DNA of 64,000 nucleotides from JAJYVT01 sp035534455 (GTDB lineage: Bacteria > Actinomycetota > Acidimicrobiia > Acidimicrobiales > RAAP-2): assembly GCA_035534455.1 (NCBI GenBank), contig DATLRV010000029.1:5018-69017 (forward strand), written 5' to 3'. Positions 8,656 to 16,257 of this stretch are shown one piece after another (positions within the stretch are counted from its first letter, which is position 1; every line of letters begins with the position of its first letter). The notes under the pieces are model-generated. The model was given only the letters and a program-made list of their open reading frames with translations. It was not told where the DNA came from and did no database searches. The position numbers and the translations under genes were made by a program.

Positions 8656-10470
8656 GTGCCACCGGACGACGCGAGGGTGCTGTTCGCCCCGCAGGCACCC
8701 CGCCCCCTGCGCCCGGACGCGGCGGGCGACCGCGCCCTGTACCGCCGATGGGCCACTGCACGCGCCGCGTGGCGCCTGCTCGTGGACAAGCCTCCGCGTC
8801 CAGGTCCGGCGCTGGCCCTCCTCCTCGTCGTCGACCTGCGGACGACGCGGGCCGACGGACGGGGGCCCGCCGACCCGGCGGACGTCCGGCGGAGCCTCGA
8901 CGCGGTGGTCACCCAGACCTCGGGGGACTGGACCCTCTCGGTCACCGTCGTCGGTGGGTCGGACGCGGCCATGGACGAGGCGGTGACCGGTGCGCTCGGG
9001 CAGGCGCCCACAGGGCGGGTGCGGATGCACACCCTCCCGGAGAGCACGGATCCCGCCGACGCCTACGCGGCAGCGCTCGAGGAGAGCGGCTCCCCGGCGA
9101 TCGTGTTCCTCGACCCGGGTGACGAGCTCGAGCCCGACGCCGTCGCGCGCCTGAGTGCCGCGCTCGTGGACGCCGACGTCGCGTACGGCGACGAGGACCG
9201 CGCCGCGCCGGACGGCGCGTGGTCCACACCCGTGCTAAAACCGGACTGGTCCCCCGAACTGCTCCTGTCGTGGCGTTACCTCGGACGGCCCGTCGCGCTG
9301 CGCGTCGGACCGGTGGTGGCCGCCGGAGGGGTCCGCACGGTCCCCGGCGGCGACTGGGAGCACGATCTCCTTCTTCGCGTGACGGAGCGCACGACGCGGG
9401 TGGCGCACGTTCCCGACGTGCTGTGCCACAGGTGGAGCGCCCCTCGGCCGACCGGGCCGGCCGCGGTCGCAGATGCGCTCGCTCGGCGCGGCGAGACTGC
9501 GTCGGTGGCGCCCGGGCCGCTCCCGTGCACGTGGACCATCCGCCGCAGCCTCCCCGCCGGCGCGGCGCGGGTATCGGTCAGCGCGGTCGTCCCCTTCAAG
9601 GACAGCACGACGTTGCTCCGCGCGTGCGGCGAGTCGCTCGGCGCGGCCGCGGCCGGAGGCCCGCGGTTCCCCGCCGTCGACCTCGAGCTCGTCCTGGTCG
9701 ACAACGGCTCCTCGGAGCCCGAGACCGCGACCCTGCTCGATGTGCTGACCGCGCGTCTCGGCCCCGAGCACCGCGTCGTCGTGCGCCGGGACGACCGCCC
9801 TTTCAACTGGGCTGCGCTCAACAATGCCGCCGCCGCCGAGGCGCGCGGCGACGTGCTCCTCTTCGTGAACGACGACGTCGAGCAGGGGACGGACGGTTGG
9901 CTCCAGCTTCTCGTCGCACAGGCCCTGCGCGACGACGTCGGTGCCGTCGGGCCGCGCCTCGTCTACCCCGACGGCCACCTGCAGCACGCCGGGGTGGTGC
10001 TCGGGCTCGCCGGTGCGGCCGGGCACGTGCTCGCGGGACTCGAGCAGGGCCGGCCGGGGTACCTCGGCATGGCGGTGCTGACCCGAGACGTCTCGGCGGT
10101 CACCGGTGCGTGCATGGCGACCCGCCGGCAGGTCTTCGAGCAGCTCGGCGGGTTCGACGAGGCGCTCGGCCTCGACTTCAACGACGTGGACTACTGCCTG
10201 CGCGCGCGGCGACGCGGCCTGCGCGTGCTCGTGGAGGCAGGCGCCGAGCTGGTCCACCACGAGTCGCCCAGCCGGGGCACGTCGGGGGACGCGGGGACCG
10301 CGGCCGCCTTCATGGCGCGCTGGGGCGACGCCGTCGTGGCGGGTGACCCCTTCTACAACCGGAACCTCTCGCACGTAGACTTCTCCGCGGCACTCGACGA
10401 GCCGGGCGCGGTGCTCGCGGGCGCCGTCCGGTCGACGTCGGGCTCGAGGGTTGCGAGGAGCGTGGGGTGA
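8656..10470 (+). CDS. Two-domain GT2 family glycosyltransferase
   Basis: The 604-residue protein has a degenerate N-terminal GT-A-like half, with a donor-site remnant VFLDPGDELEPDAVARL near residue 155, and an intact C-terminal GT2 domain. The latter starts at about 310 with VSAVVPFKDSTTLL, DNGSSEPE, the metal-binding FVNDDVEQG (DxD type) and the acceptor motif FNDVDYCLRARRRG. This double layout is common in O-antigen or surface-glycan GT2 enzymes, where one half elongates or acts structurally. GTG 8656 is used because similarity to a GT start begins there; the frame is open far upstream, so the start is uncertain. The stop overlaps the next gene (GTGA), making it the first gene of a three-gene operon. 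Nucleotide-sugar donor unknown. Confidence 0.85.
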   Translation: MPPDDARVLFAPQAPRPLRPDAAGDRALYRRWATARAAWRLLVDKPPRPGPALALLLVVDLRTTRADGRGPADPADVRRSLDAVVTQTSGDWTLSVTVVGGSDAAMDEAVTGALGQAPTGRVRMHTLPESTDPADAYAAALEESGSPAIVFLDPGDELEPDAVARLSAALVDADVAYGDEDRAAPDGAWSTPVLKPDWSPELLLSWRYLGRPVALRVGPVVAAGGVRTVPGGDWEHDLLLRVTERTTRVAHVPDVLCHRWSAPRPTGPAAVADALARRGETASVAPGPLPCTWTIRRSLPAGAARVSVSAVVPFKDSTTLLRACGESLGAAAAGGPRFPAVDLELVLVDNGSSEPETATLLDVLTARLGPEHRVVVRRDDRPFNWAALNNAAAAEARGDVLLFVNDDVEQGTDGWLQLLVAQALRDDVGAVGPRLVYPDGHLQHAGVVLGLAGAAGHVLAGLEQGRPGYLGMAVLTRDVSAVTGACMATRRQVFEQLGGFDEALGLDFNDVDYCLRARRRGLRVLVEAGAELVHHESPSRGTSGDAGTAAAFMARWGDAVVAGDPFYNRNLSHVDFSAALDEPGAVLAGAVRSTSGSRVARSVG

Positions 10471-10988
10471 CCGGAGCGACCGGGGAAGAGCAGGCCCGAC
10501 CCCCATCCGGCGTGGGCGCCTCGACGGCTCCCGGACGAACGGTGCCCGCCGCGCCCCGCCTGCTCTCCCAGCGTGCCGACCCGCAGGGACTTCCCTCTCC
10601 GGTGCGCGACGCCGACGAGATCGCGTCGCTGCACGCCAAGTTCGCCCGGCTCGTGTCCGGCGCGCAGGGCGAGGTGGCCGATGTCGCAGGCGCCGCAGGT
10701 CCGGCAGGAACCGGTGGGGCGGGGGGCGTCCGGGCGAAGGTCCGTGCCCGCGTCGCCGCCGTCGCACGTGCGGACGCAGGTGCCGACCGCGAGTTCATGG
10801 GCGATCTCGTCCGCGCGGTCGCGGCGCTCGCCGAGCGCATGGACGACGTCACCAGCCGAATCGGCAACCTCGAATTGCTCGTCCAGGACGTGGTCGACCG
10901 GGTGAGCGAGGACCTCACCCGGGTGCACGAGGCGCTCGGGACGCTCGACGCGCCGCGGTGGCCCGACGGCCCAGGGACCGGCGCGTGA
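10467..10988 (+). CDS. Coiled-coil protein of unknown function within a GT operon
   Basis: This 173-residue product is not recognised. The first 65 residues are Pro/Ala/Gly-rich and look disordered. A basic segment follows (VRAKVRARVAAVARADAG, about 85-105), then a heptad-like helix to about residue 160 (LAERMDDVTSRIGNLELLVQDV). No membrane segment or catalytic motif is visible. It overlaps the GT2 gene upstream and the GT gene downstream by 4 bp each, so it is made with them. A scaffold or length-control partner for the glycosyltransferases is possible but is inference only. Confidence 0.7.
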   Translation: MTGATGEEQARPPSGVGASTAPGRTVPAAPRLLSQRADPQGLPSPVRDADEIASLHAKFARLVSGAQGEVADVAGAAGPAGTGGAGGVRAKVRARVAAVARADAGADREFMGDLVRAVAALAERMDDVTSRIGNLELLVQDVVDRVSEDLTRVHEALGTLDAPRWPDGPGTGA

Positions 10989-12034
10989 GCGGACACCGCG
11001 TCGCCGTCCTCACGGCGTCGTGGACCCGGGCACCCGGGAGCGAGATGGCCACGGCCATGCGGAGCCTCGCAGGCGCGTGCTCGAGGCTCGCCGCCGTCGA
11101 CGTCTACGTCCCAGGCGGCGCACCGGTCGCCGACGGCGCGTTCGACCTCAGACCGCTCGGTGCGCGGGCCCCGCACGCAGGAGGCGGGGGCGCGAAGCCG
11201 GGAAGATGGCCGGACCCCGCAGACGCCTCCGCACCGACGGCACCTGAGCCCGCCGGCTACCGGGCGGTGCTGGTCGAGGAGGGGGACCCCGGGGCACGCC
11301 CGCTGGCGGCGGTCGTGGCGCCCGGTGCAGCGGTGCTGACGGTCTGTCGATCGGCGGGCTCGGGCGCGCCCGCGCTGGCCGTCGGCTTTACACCCGACAC
11401 GGCAGCCGAAACGAGCCTCCCCACGACCGCCCCCGTCGACCGCACCGGGCTCTACTGCCGCGTGCACCCCGGAGCGAGGGAGCGGCGCCACTACGGACTC
11501 CGGGGCGTCCCCGACTACCTGCTGATCCTCGGCGACCGACGAGGCATGCCGGTGCCGGCGTGGCCGTCCGACGCCGTCCGGTGGGTGCTCGCGCGATTCG
11601 CCCGCAGCTACGTCGTCGTGGTGGAAGGAGGCGCCGCGCGCGCCTGGAGGTCGCGGTCGTGCGTGGCGGAATTCGAGGTCCACACGCGCATGGACCTGTG
11701 GATGCTGATGGCTCGGGCGACCGCGGTCGTCGACCTCCTCCCGGGCGAGGTCTTCGCACGCGAGTGCGTGGAGTCGCTCCGCTACGGCGTGCCGATCGCG
11801 GTGCCCGCAGGCTCCGCGGCGGCAGGGCTCGCACGTGGTGGCGGAGGGCTGGCGTTCTCGTCGACCGCCGAGCTGCTCTCGTGCGCCGGCGCGCTCGCCG
11901 ATCCTGCGACGCGCGAGGCGCTCGCGACCGCGGGCCGAGCGCTCGCCGACCGGTGGTACGGGGATCCGGCTGGCCTGGTGGTCCGGCTGGGTGCGGCACT
12001 CGACGCCGCGACGCCGCGGTCCCGTCCCGCCTAG
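10985..12034 (+). CDS. Glycosyltransferase-like protein (GT-B type, divergent)
   Basis: The 349-residue protein resembles actinobacterial GT-B glycosyltransferases. It starts with HRVAVLTASWTRAPGSEMAT and has a central YGLRGVPDYLLILGDR segment. It ends with the donor-site-like ECVESLRYGVPIAVPAGSAA (the conserved E-x7-G pattern) and a C-terminal helix. The usual N-terminal acceptor-domain motifs are weak, so activity is less certain. The start GTG at 10985 overlaps the upstream stop. It ends the operon; a GC hairpin (12044-12059) follows 10 bp later. Confidence 0.6.
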   Translation: MSGHRVAVLTASWTRAPGSEMATAMRSLAGACSRLAAVDVYVPGGAPVADGAFDLRPLGARAPHAGGGGAKPGRWPDPADASAPTAPEPAGYRAVLVEEGDPGARPLAAVVAPGAAVLTVCRSAGSGAPALAVGFTPDTAAETSLPTTAPVDRTGLYCRVHPGARERRHYGLRGVPDYLLILGDRRGMPVPAWPSDAVRWVLARFARSYVVVVEGGAARAWRSRSCVAEFEVHTRMDLWMLMARATAVVDLLPGEVFARECVESLRYGVPIAVPAGSAAAGLARGGGGLAFSSTAELLSCAGALADPATREALATAGRALADRWYGDPAGLVVRLGAALDAATPRSRPA

Positions 12035-12043
12035 AGGGGCCGA

Positions 12044-12059
12044 GGGCGGCCTTCCGCCC
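12044..12059 (+). terminator. Hairpin after the first GT operon
   Basis: GGGCGG (12044-12049), loop CCTT and CCGCCC (12054-12059) form a perfect 6-bp GC stem 10 bp past the GT stop. There is no U-tract, so it is a candidate terminator or 3'-end stabiliser. Confidence 0.4.
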
Positions 12060-12071
12060 GCAGACCTCGGC

Positions 12072-12077
12072 TACGGT
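12072..12077 (+). promoter_or_regulatory. -10 box TACGGT, leaderless promoter of pentapeptide gene and ppx
   Basis: TACGGT ends 6 nt before GTG 12084, the standard leaderless spacing seen in this window. Confidence 0.45.
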
Positions 12078-12083
12078 CGGTCC

Positions 12084-12284
12084 GTGGTCGACTTCGACGG
12101 CGGCGATCTGCGCCGCGCACGGTTCCGCCGCGTCGACCTTTCCGGGGCCGAGCTCTTCGCGGTCGACCTGACGCGAGCGAGGTTCCGGGGTGCCGATCTC
12201 TCCGGCGCCGTGCTGCGCGGCGTCGAGCTCGTCGGCGTGCGGATCGACGGTGACGTGCTCGATGCCCCGGAGGCACATCGGTGA
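12084..12284 (+). CDS. Mini pentapeptide-repeat protein (66 aa)
   Basis: The protein consists almost entirely of A(D/N)LxX-type pentapeptides in the pattern F/L-x-G/R-A/V-D/E-L: DFDGGDLRRARFRRVDLSGA, then continuing AELFAVDLTRARFRGADLSG. Such repeats fold as a right-handed quadrilateral beta helix; about eleven repeats would give under three turns. Long relatives mimic DNA or protect gyrase, but this one is too short to infer that role. GTG 12084 is chosen because a TACGGT box sits 6 nt upstream and the repeats begin at once. It ends 19 nt before the ppx start, so the two share a transcript. Confidence 0.75.
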   Translation: MVDFDGGDLRRARFRRVDLSGAELFAVDLTRARFRGADLSGAVLRGVELVGVRIDGDVLDAPEAHR

Positions 12285-12303
12285 GCGCACCGCCGGCACG
12301 CGC

Positions 12304-13278
12304 GTGACGGGGACCCGTGCGTCCAATATCGCCGCTATCGACTGCGGCACGAACTCGACGCGCCTGTTGGTCGCCGACGGGCACGGATCGACGCTCTCGC
12401 GTGAGCTACGGCTGACGCGCCTCGGCGAGGGGGTCGACGCGACGCACACGCTCGCCGCAGCCGCCATCGAGCGCACGGTGGCGGTGCTGCGCGCCTACCG
12501 CAAGCAGATGGACGAATTCGGTGTGGCCGCCGCCCGGGTCGTGGCGACGTCCGCCGTGCGGGACGCGTCGAACGGACGCGACTTTCTCGACCGCGCGACC
12601 GAGGCGACGCGGACGCCGGTCGAGTTGCTCTCGGGTACACAAGAGGGCCGGCTCGCCTACTCGGGTGCCGTCTCGGACCTCGACGACGGCGCGGGACCCT
12701 TCGTGGTCCTCGACATCGGAGGCGGCTCGACGGAGCTGACCGCGGTGCCCGCCGGCGAGCACGACCCGCGCGTGGTGTCCCTCGATCTCGGCTGCATCCG
12801 CCTGACCGAGCGGTACCTGCACCACGACCCGCCGCTCCCGACCGAGGTCGACGAGGCGACGAGGGCCGTCGGACAGGCCCTCGACCGCGCGGTACGCGCG
12901 CTCCCCCTGCTCGATGACGAGCTCCAGGCCGCGACCCTCGTCGGGCTCGCCGGGACCGTGACCACGATCTCGATGCTCGCGCACGGTTGGACGGCCTACG
13001 ACTGGGGCCTCGTGCACCACTCCGAGCTCGACCTGGCCGCCGTGGAGGCGTGGACCGGCACGCTCGCAGGCGAGACGGTCGCCGCCCGCGCCGCGCGCCC
13101 CGGCATGGTCGACGGCAGGGAGGACGTCATCGTGGGCGGGGTGCTCGTGATGCGCGAGGTGATGCGGCGCTTCGGGTTCACGCGCTGCGTCGTCTCGGAG
13201 TCCGACATCCTCGACGGGCTGGTCGCGAGCATCGCGTTGCCTGCCGCCGACGGCGCCCCACCGGTCACGGGTCAGTAG
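12304..13278 (+). CDS. ppx: Ppx/GppA family exopolyphosphatase
   Basis: The 324-residue protein is an ASKHA-fold phosphatase of the Ppx/GppA family, which removes terminal phosphates from polyphosphate and, in some members, hydrolyses pppGpp. The first phosphate loop AAIDCGTNSTRLLVAD, the second loop VLDIGGGSTEL (about residue 137) and the adenosine-type motif LVGLAGTVTTISML (about 215) are all clear, as is the catalytic Glu region ATSAVRDASNG. Its length matches short single-module actinobacterial Ppx proteins. It starts at GTG 12304 and follows the pentapeptide gene. In many actinobacteria ppx lies directly after eno-ftsB-DUF501; here those genes are 7.5 kb away on the other strand. Its stop overlaps the convergent GT gene. 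Confidence 0.9.
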   Translation: MTGTRASNIAAIDCGTNSTRLLVADGHGSTLSRELRLTRLGEGVDATHTLAAAAIERTVAVLRAYRKQMDEFGVAAARVVATSAVRDASNGRDFLDRATEATRTPVELLSGTQEGRLAYSGAVSDLDDGAGPFVVLDIGGGSTELTAVPAGEHDPRVVSLDLGCIRLTERYLHHDPPLPTEVDEATRAVGQALDRAVRALPLLDDELQAATLVGLAGTVTTISMLAHGWTAYDWGLVHHSELDLAAVEAWTGTLAGETVAARAARPGMVDGREDVIVGGVLVMREVMRRFGFTRCVVSESDILDGLVASIALPAADGAPPVTGQ

Positions 13279-14678
13279 GCGTCCCCGTACCCGGTGCCGG
13301 AGGGCCCGCGGCGGGCCGCGGCACGCCGCCGTGCTCGCCGGACCTGCTGGCGCGCGACCTCGAGCACGGCCGGCGCGCCACCCTGCGCGTAGAGCGACGC
13401 CGCGGTCCGGGACCTGCGCTTGAGTCGCGCCAGACGGCCGTGGACCTCGGCGCGCGACGCCGAAAGCGCACGGTCCGGCGCCCGCGCGGGGTCGCGGCAA
13501 AAGCGCAGGAGCGGCCCGAGCGCCGTCGGCCACTCGAATCCCCCGCGCACGCGGGCCACGTTCGACCTGCAGGCGGCCACCGCCTCGGGGTCGCTCAGCA
13601 ACTCGTCGAGGGCCTGCTCGAGGCCGCCGACGTCTTCGGGCTCCACGACGCGTCCGAGACCTTCGCGCACGATCAGGTCTGCGAACGCGTCCCCCGAGGT
13701 CGCCACGACCGGCAGCCCGGCCCACAGGTAGTCGAGGAGACGGGTCCGGAAGGCGAAGGCCGTCTCGGCGTGCTCGAAGTGGGTGCTCACCCCGACGTCG
13801 GCGTCGAGCAGCCAGTTCTGCCTGTCGTCGTAGTCGACCCAGCCGTCGTTGAAGAAGACGTGGGTGCCGTCGATCCCGAGGGAACGAGCGACGTCGCGCG
13901 CCTCCTCTGCCATCGCCATGATCGGGACCTCCGGATTCGGGTGGCGCGTCCCCATGAACACCAGGCGGACCTGCGGTCGTCGGTGACGCAACCGTTCGAC
14001 GGCGCGTACGAGCGTCGTCGGGTCGAGCCAGTCGTAGATGCCTCCCGCCCACAAGAGCACGTCGTCGTCCGGCCCGATCCCCTCCAGGGTCTCCCGCGGA
14101 CCGGGCCCCGTCCTCACCGGGGCACCCGGCGGGAGGCCGAAGGGCACCACGTCGACGAGGGACCGCAGGAGCGGGTCGTGGCCGTAGGTGGCCGCGTTCA
14201 CGCGACCGAGCGCGGACAGGTGCCCGATCCAGTAGTCGCGTTGCTTCTCGCTGGCACAGACGAAGAAGTCGCCGCGCGCCGCCTGCTCGTTGAGCACCTC
14301 GAGGGACGTCTCGACGTGAGCGGCGCGGGAGCCGTCCGTCGTGCGCTTGGAGAACTCGAGCGCCTCGAGGTGCAAGATGTCGTAGCCGTCCACGATCATG
14401 ATCCGGTCCGCGCGGCGTAGGGCGGGGACGTGGAGCAGCACGAACCCCTGGACCACGACGATCTCGCACCATGCCGCGAGCTGCTCGAAGCCGGTCGCGT
14501 CCGGCGCGACGAGACGGAAGCCGACCCCTGCTCCCCTGCAGCGCCCGGACGTGGTGGCGAGCACCACGTCGTGCTCCTCTGCGAGGCACCCGGCCACGTG
14601 CCAGGCGCGGATGGCCGGCCCGGCCATCCCCGGGCCGACGACGTCGCCCGTCACCACGAGCACCCTGCGGCGCCGCAC
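13272..14678 (-). CDS. GT4-like glycosyltransferase (GT-B fold), paralogue of 14929-16257
   Basis: The 468-residue product begins VLVVTGDVVGPGMAGPAIRA, a GT-B acceptor-domain start typical of this actinobacterial family. It continues with a linker ARGDFFVCASEKQRDYWIGH, WAGGIYDWLDPTTLVRAV and the donor-site helix FRTRLLDYLWAGLPVVATSG. The last 60 residues are a basic helix-rich tail (KRRSRTAAS...QQVRRARRRAAARR). The same blocks occur in the divergently transcribed gene next door. The start is uncertain: GTG 14678 fits the first beta strand; TTG 14693 and upstream codons also fit. Gene end overlaps the convergent ppx stop by 7 bp. Likely role: adding a sugar to a surface polysaccharide. Confidence 0.85.
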   Translation of the reverse strand: MRRRRVLVVTGDVVGPGMAGPAIRAWHVAGCLAEEHDVVLATTSGRCRGAGVGFRLVAPDATGFEQLAAWCEIVVVQGFVLLHVPALRRADRIMIVDGYDILHLEALEFSKRTTDGSRAAHVETSLEVLNEQAARGDFFVCASEKQRDYWIGHLSALGRVNAATYGHDPLLRSLVDVVPFGLPPGAPVRTGPGPRETLEGIGPDDDVLLWAGGIYDWLDPTTLVRAVERLRHRRPQVRLVFMGTRHPNPEVPIMAMAEEARDVARSLGIDGTHVFFNDGWVDYDDRQNWLLDADVGVSTHFEHAETAFAFRTRLLDYLWAGLPVVATSGDAFADLIVREGLGRVVEPEDVGGLEQALDELLSDPEAVAACRSNVARVRGGFEWPTALGPLLRFCRDPARAPDRALSASRAEVHGRLARLKRRSRTAASLYAQGGAPAVLEVARQQVRRARRRAAARRGPSGTGYGDAY

Positions 14679-14928
14679 CGGCGGCTCGTGCAAGGTCCCG
14701 TCGCCGGCGACCGCGACAGGTCGGGCGGATCGGTCACGGCCCTCCCACGCCACGCGGCGCTCGCTCGACGTCTCGTTCGGTGCCAGTGGTCGTGTCAGGG
14801 TCGTTGTTGCCGGTGTGGCGGTGGTGCTAAGGACTAGCCATGATGTTAGCCCTGCCCGGCGGTGCCGGACCCGGGCGGGGAGGGCAGCGGGACGTGCGAC
14901 GCCGTCCGCCGCGCGCGTCGGCGCGGCG
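14679..14928. other. Divergent intergenic region of the paralogous GT pair
   Basis: No gene is seen in these 250 bp. The centre (14820-14850) is the AT-richest part and holds an inverted repeat. On the minus strand TAACAT (14848 to 14843) could be a -10 box for the leftward GT gene. A plus-strand promoter for the 14929 operon is not clear. Confidence 0.5.
14826..14850. promoter_or_regulatory. Inverted repeat GCTAA-N15-TTAGC between divergent GT genes
   Basis: GCTAA at 14826-14830 and TTAGC at 14846-14850 flank a local AT-rich patch in an otherwise 70% GC intergenic region. Position between two divergent promoters suggests an operator, but no regulator is identified. Confidence 0.3.
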
Positions 14929-16257
14929 ATGACCCGCCAGCGCCTGTTGTTCGTCACGACGGACCCGCTGACCGACACGATGCCCGGGCCCGCGATCCGT
15001 GCCTGGCATCTCGCCGAGGTCTTGTCCGTAGACCACGACGTGACGCTCGTGAGCTCCGTGGCGTGCACCCGCAGCCACCCCCGGATGGACGTCCGTGTCG
15101 CCGGCGAACGGGAGGTCGCAGACCTGTGCGAGTGGATGACCGTCGCCGTCGGCCCGGGCAGCCTGCTCACCCGCTACCCGTGCGTGCGGGACGCCGACAA
15201 GCCGGTCGTGGTCGACATCTACGACCCCTACCATCTCGAGAACCTCGCGGCGGGTGGGTCGTCGGTCGCCAAGGCCGACGCGACCGTGCGACAGCTGAAC
15301 GACGTCGTGAACCGGGATCTCGCGCGCGGCGACTTCTTCCTGTGCGCGAGCGAGCGGCAGCGGGACTTCTGGCTCGGCTCGCTCACGGCAACGGGGCGCG
15401 TCAACGTCCGGACCCATCTCGGTGACGAGAACCTGGAGCGGCTGCTCGCCGTCGTGCCGTTCGGGGTGCAGGCGGAGACACCCGCGCACGAAGGTCCCGG
15501 CCTGGCGCACCTGTTCCCCTCCGGCGCCCGCCCGTGGCCGGTCGTCCTGTGGGGCGGCGGCGTGTACGACTGGCTCGACCCGCTCACCGTGCTCCGGGCG
15601 GTCCACCGGCTGCGCGCGGAGATGCCCGACATCTTCCTCGTCTTCATGGGCATGGGCCATCCGAACCCCGAGATTCCCGAGATGCCCGTCGCCCGCCAGC
15701 TCCGCAGCGCCGCCGAGGAGCTGGGGATGCTGCCCTCGACCGTCGCCTTCAACACGTCCTGGGTCCCCTACGACCGCCGGGGCGCGGCGCTGCTCGACGC
15801 GAGCGTGGGCGTCAGCACGAACCTCGACCATCTCGAAGCGAGGTTCTCCTTCCGCACGCGGGTCCTCGACTACCTCTGGGCCGGCCTGCCGAGCGTGGTG
15901 ACGAGCGGCGACGTCCTGAGCGAGCTCGTCGAGGCGGAGGGGATCGGCGTGGCGGTCCCGCCGGGAGACGTCGACGCCGTCGCGGACGGGATCAGGCGGA
16001 TGGCGACCGCGCCGCCGGACCGCGAGGTGGTCCGCGCCGTGGCCGCACGGTTCCGCTGGGACCGAGTGGCTGCGCCGCTCGTCGACTACTGCGCGGACCC
16101 GTGGCGGGCGGCGGACCTGACCGGGCCCCCCGAGGCGCCGGCCGGGACCGGGGCCCCGCGGGCCGCGGACGAACCCTCCCGGGCGCGGACCGGCCCCACC
16201 CTGCGGCACCGGGTGCTCGGGTCCGCGTACCGGACCGTCCGCAGGTGGGCGAAGTGA
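14929..16257 (+). CDS. GT4-like glycosyltransferase (GT-B fold), paralogue of 13272-14678
   Basis: The 442-residue product is a clear paralogue of the neighbouring minus-strand enzyme. Shared blocks include TDTMPGPAIRAWHLAEVL at the start, ARGDFFLCASERQRDFWLGS, LWGGGVYDWLDPLTVLRAV, FMGMGHPNPEIPEMP and FSFRTRVLDYLWAGLPSVVT. The C-terminal tail is short, disordered and ends in a basic helix (LGSAYRTVRRWAK). ATG 14929 is chosen because it precedes the first beta strand; no strong ribosome-binding site is visible. The stop overlaps the next gene (GTGA), making this the first gene of a three-gene operon. Divergent duplicates with different tails suggest they add sugars at different steps. Confidence 0.87.
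   Translation: MTRQRLLFVTTDPLTDTMPGPAIRAWHLAEVLSVDHDVTLVSSVACTRSHPRMDVRVAGEREVADLCEWMTVAVGPGSLLTRYPCVRDADKPVVVDIYDPYHLENLAAGGSSVAKADATVRQLNDVVNRDLARGDFFLCASERQRDFWLGSLTATGRVNVRTHLGDENLERLLAVVPFGVQAETPAHEGPGLAHLFPSGARPWPVVLWGGGVYDWLDPLTVLRAVHRLRAEMPDIFLVFMGMGHPNPEIPEMPVARQLRSAAEELGMLPSTVAFNTSWVPYDRRGAALLDASVGVSTNLDHLEARFSFRTRVLDYLWAGLPSVVTSGDVLSELVEAEGIGVAVPPGDVDAVADGIRRMATAPPDREVVRAVAARFRWDRVAAPLVDYCADPWRAADLTGPPEAPAGTGAPRAADEPSRARTGPTLRHRVLGSAYRTVRRWAK

Noticed and set aside
9235..10767. Long minus-strand frame opposite the GT2 gene
   Set aside because: Composition is shadow-like and the plus-strand GT2 has complete motifs and operon coupling.
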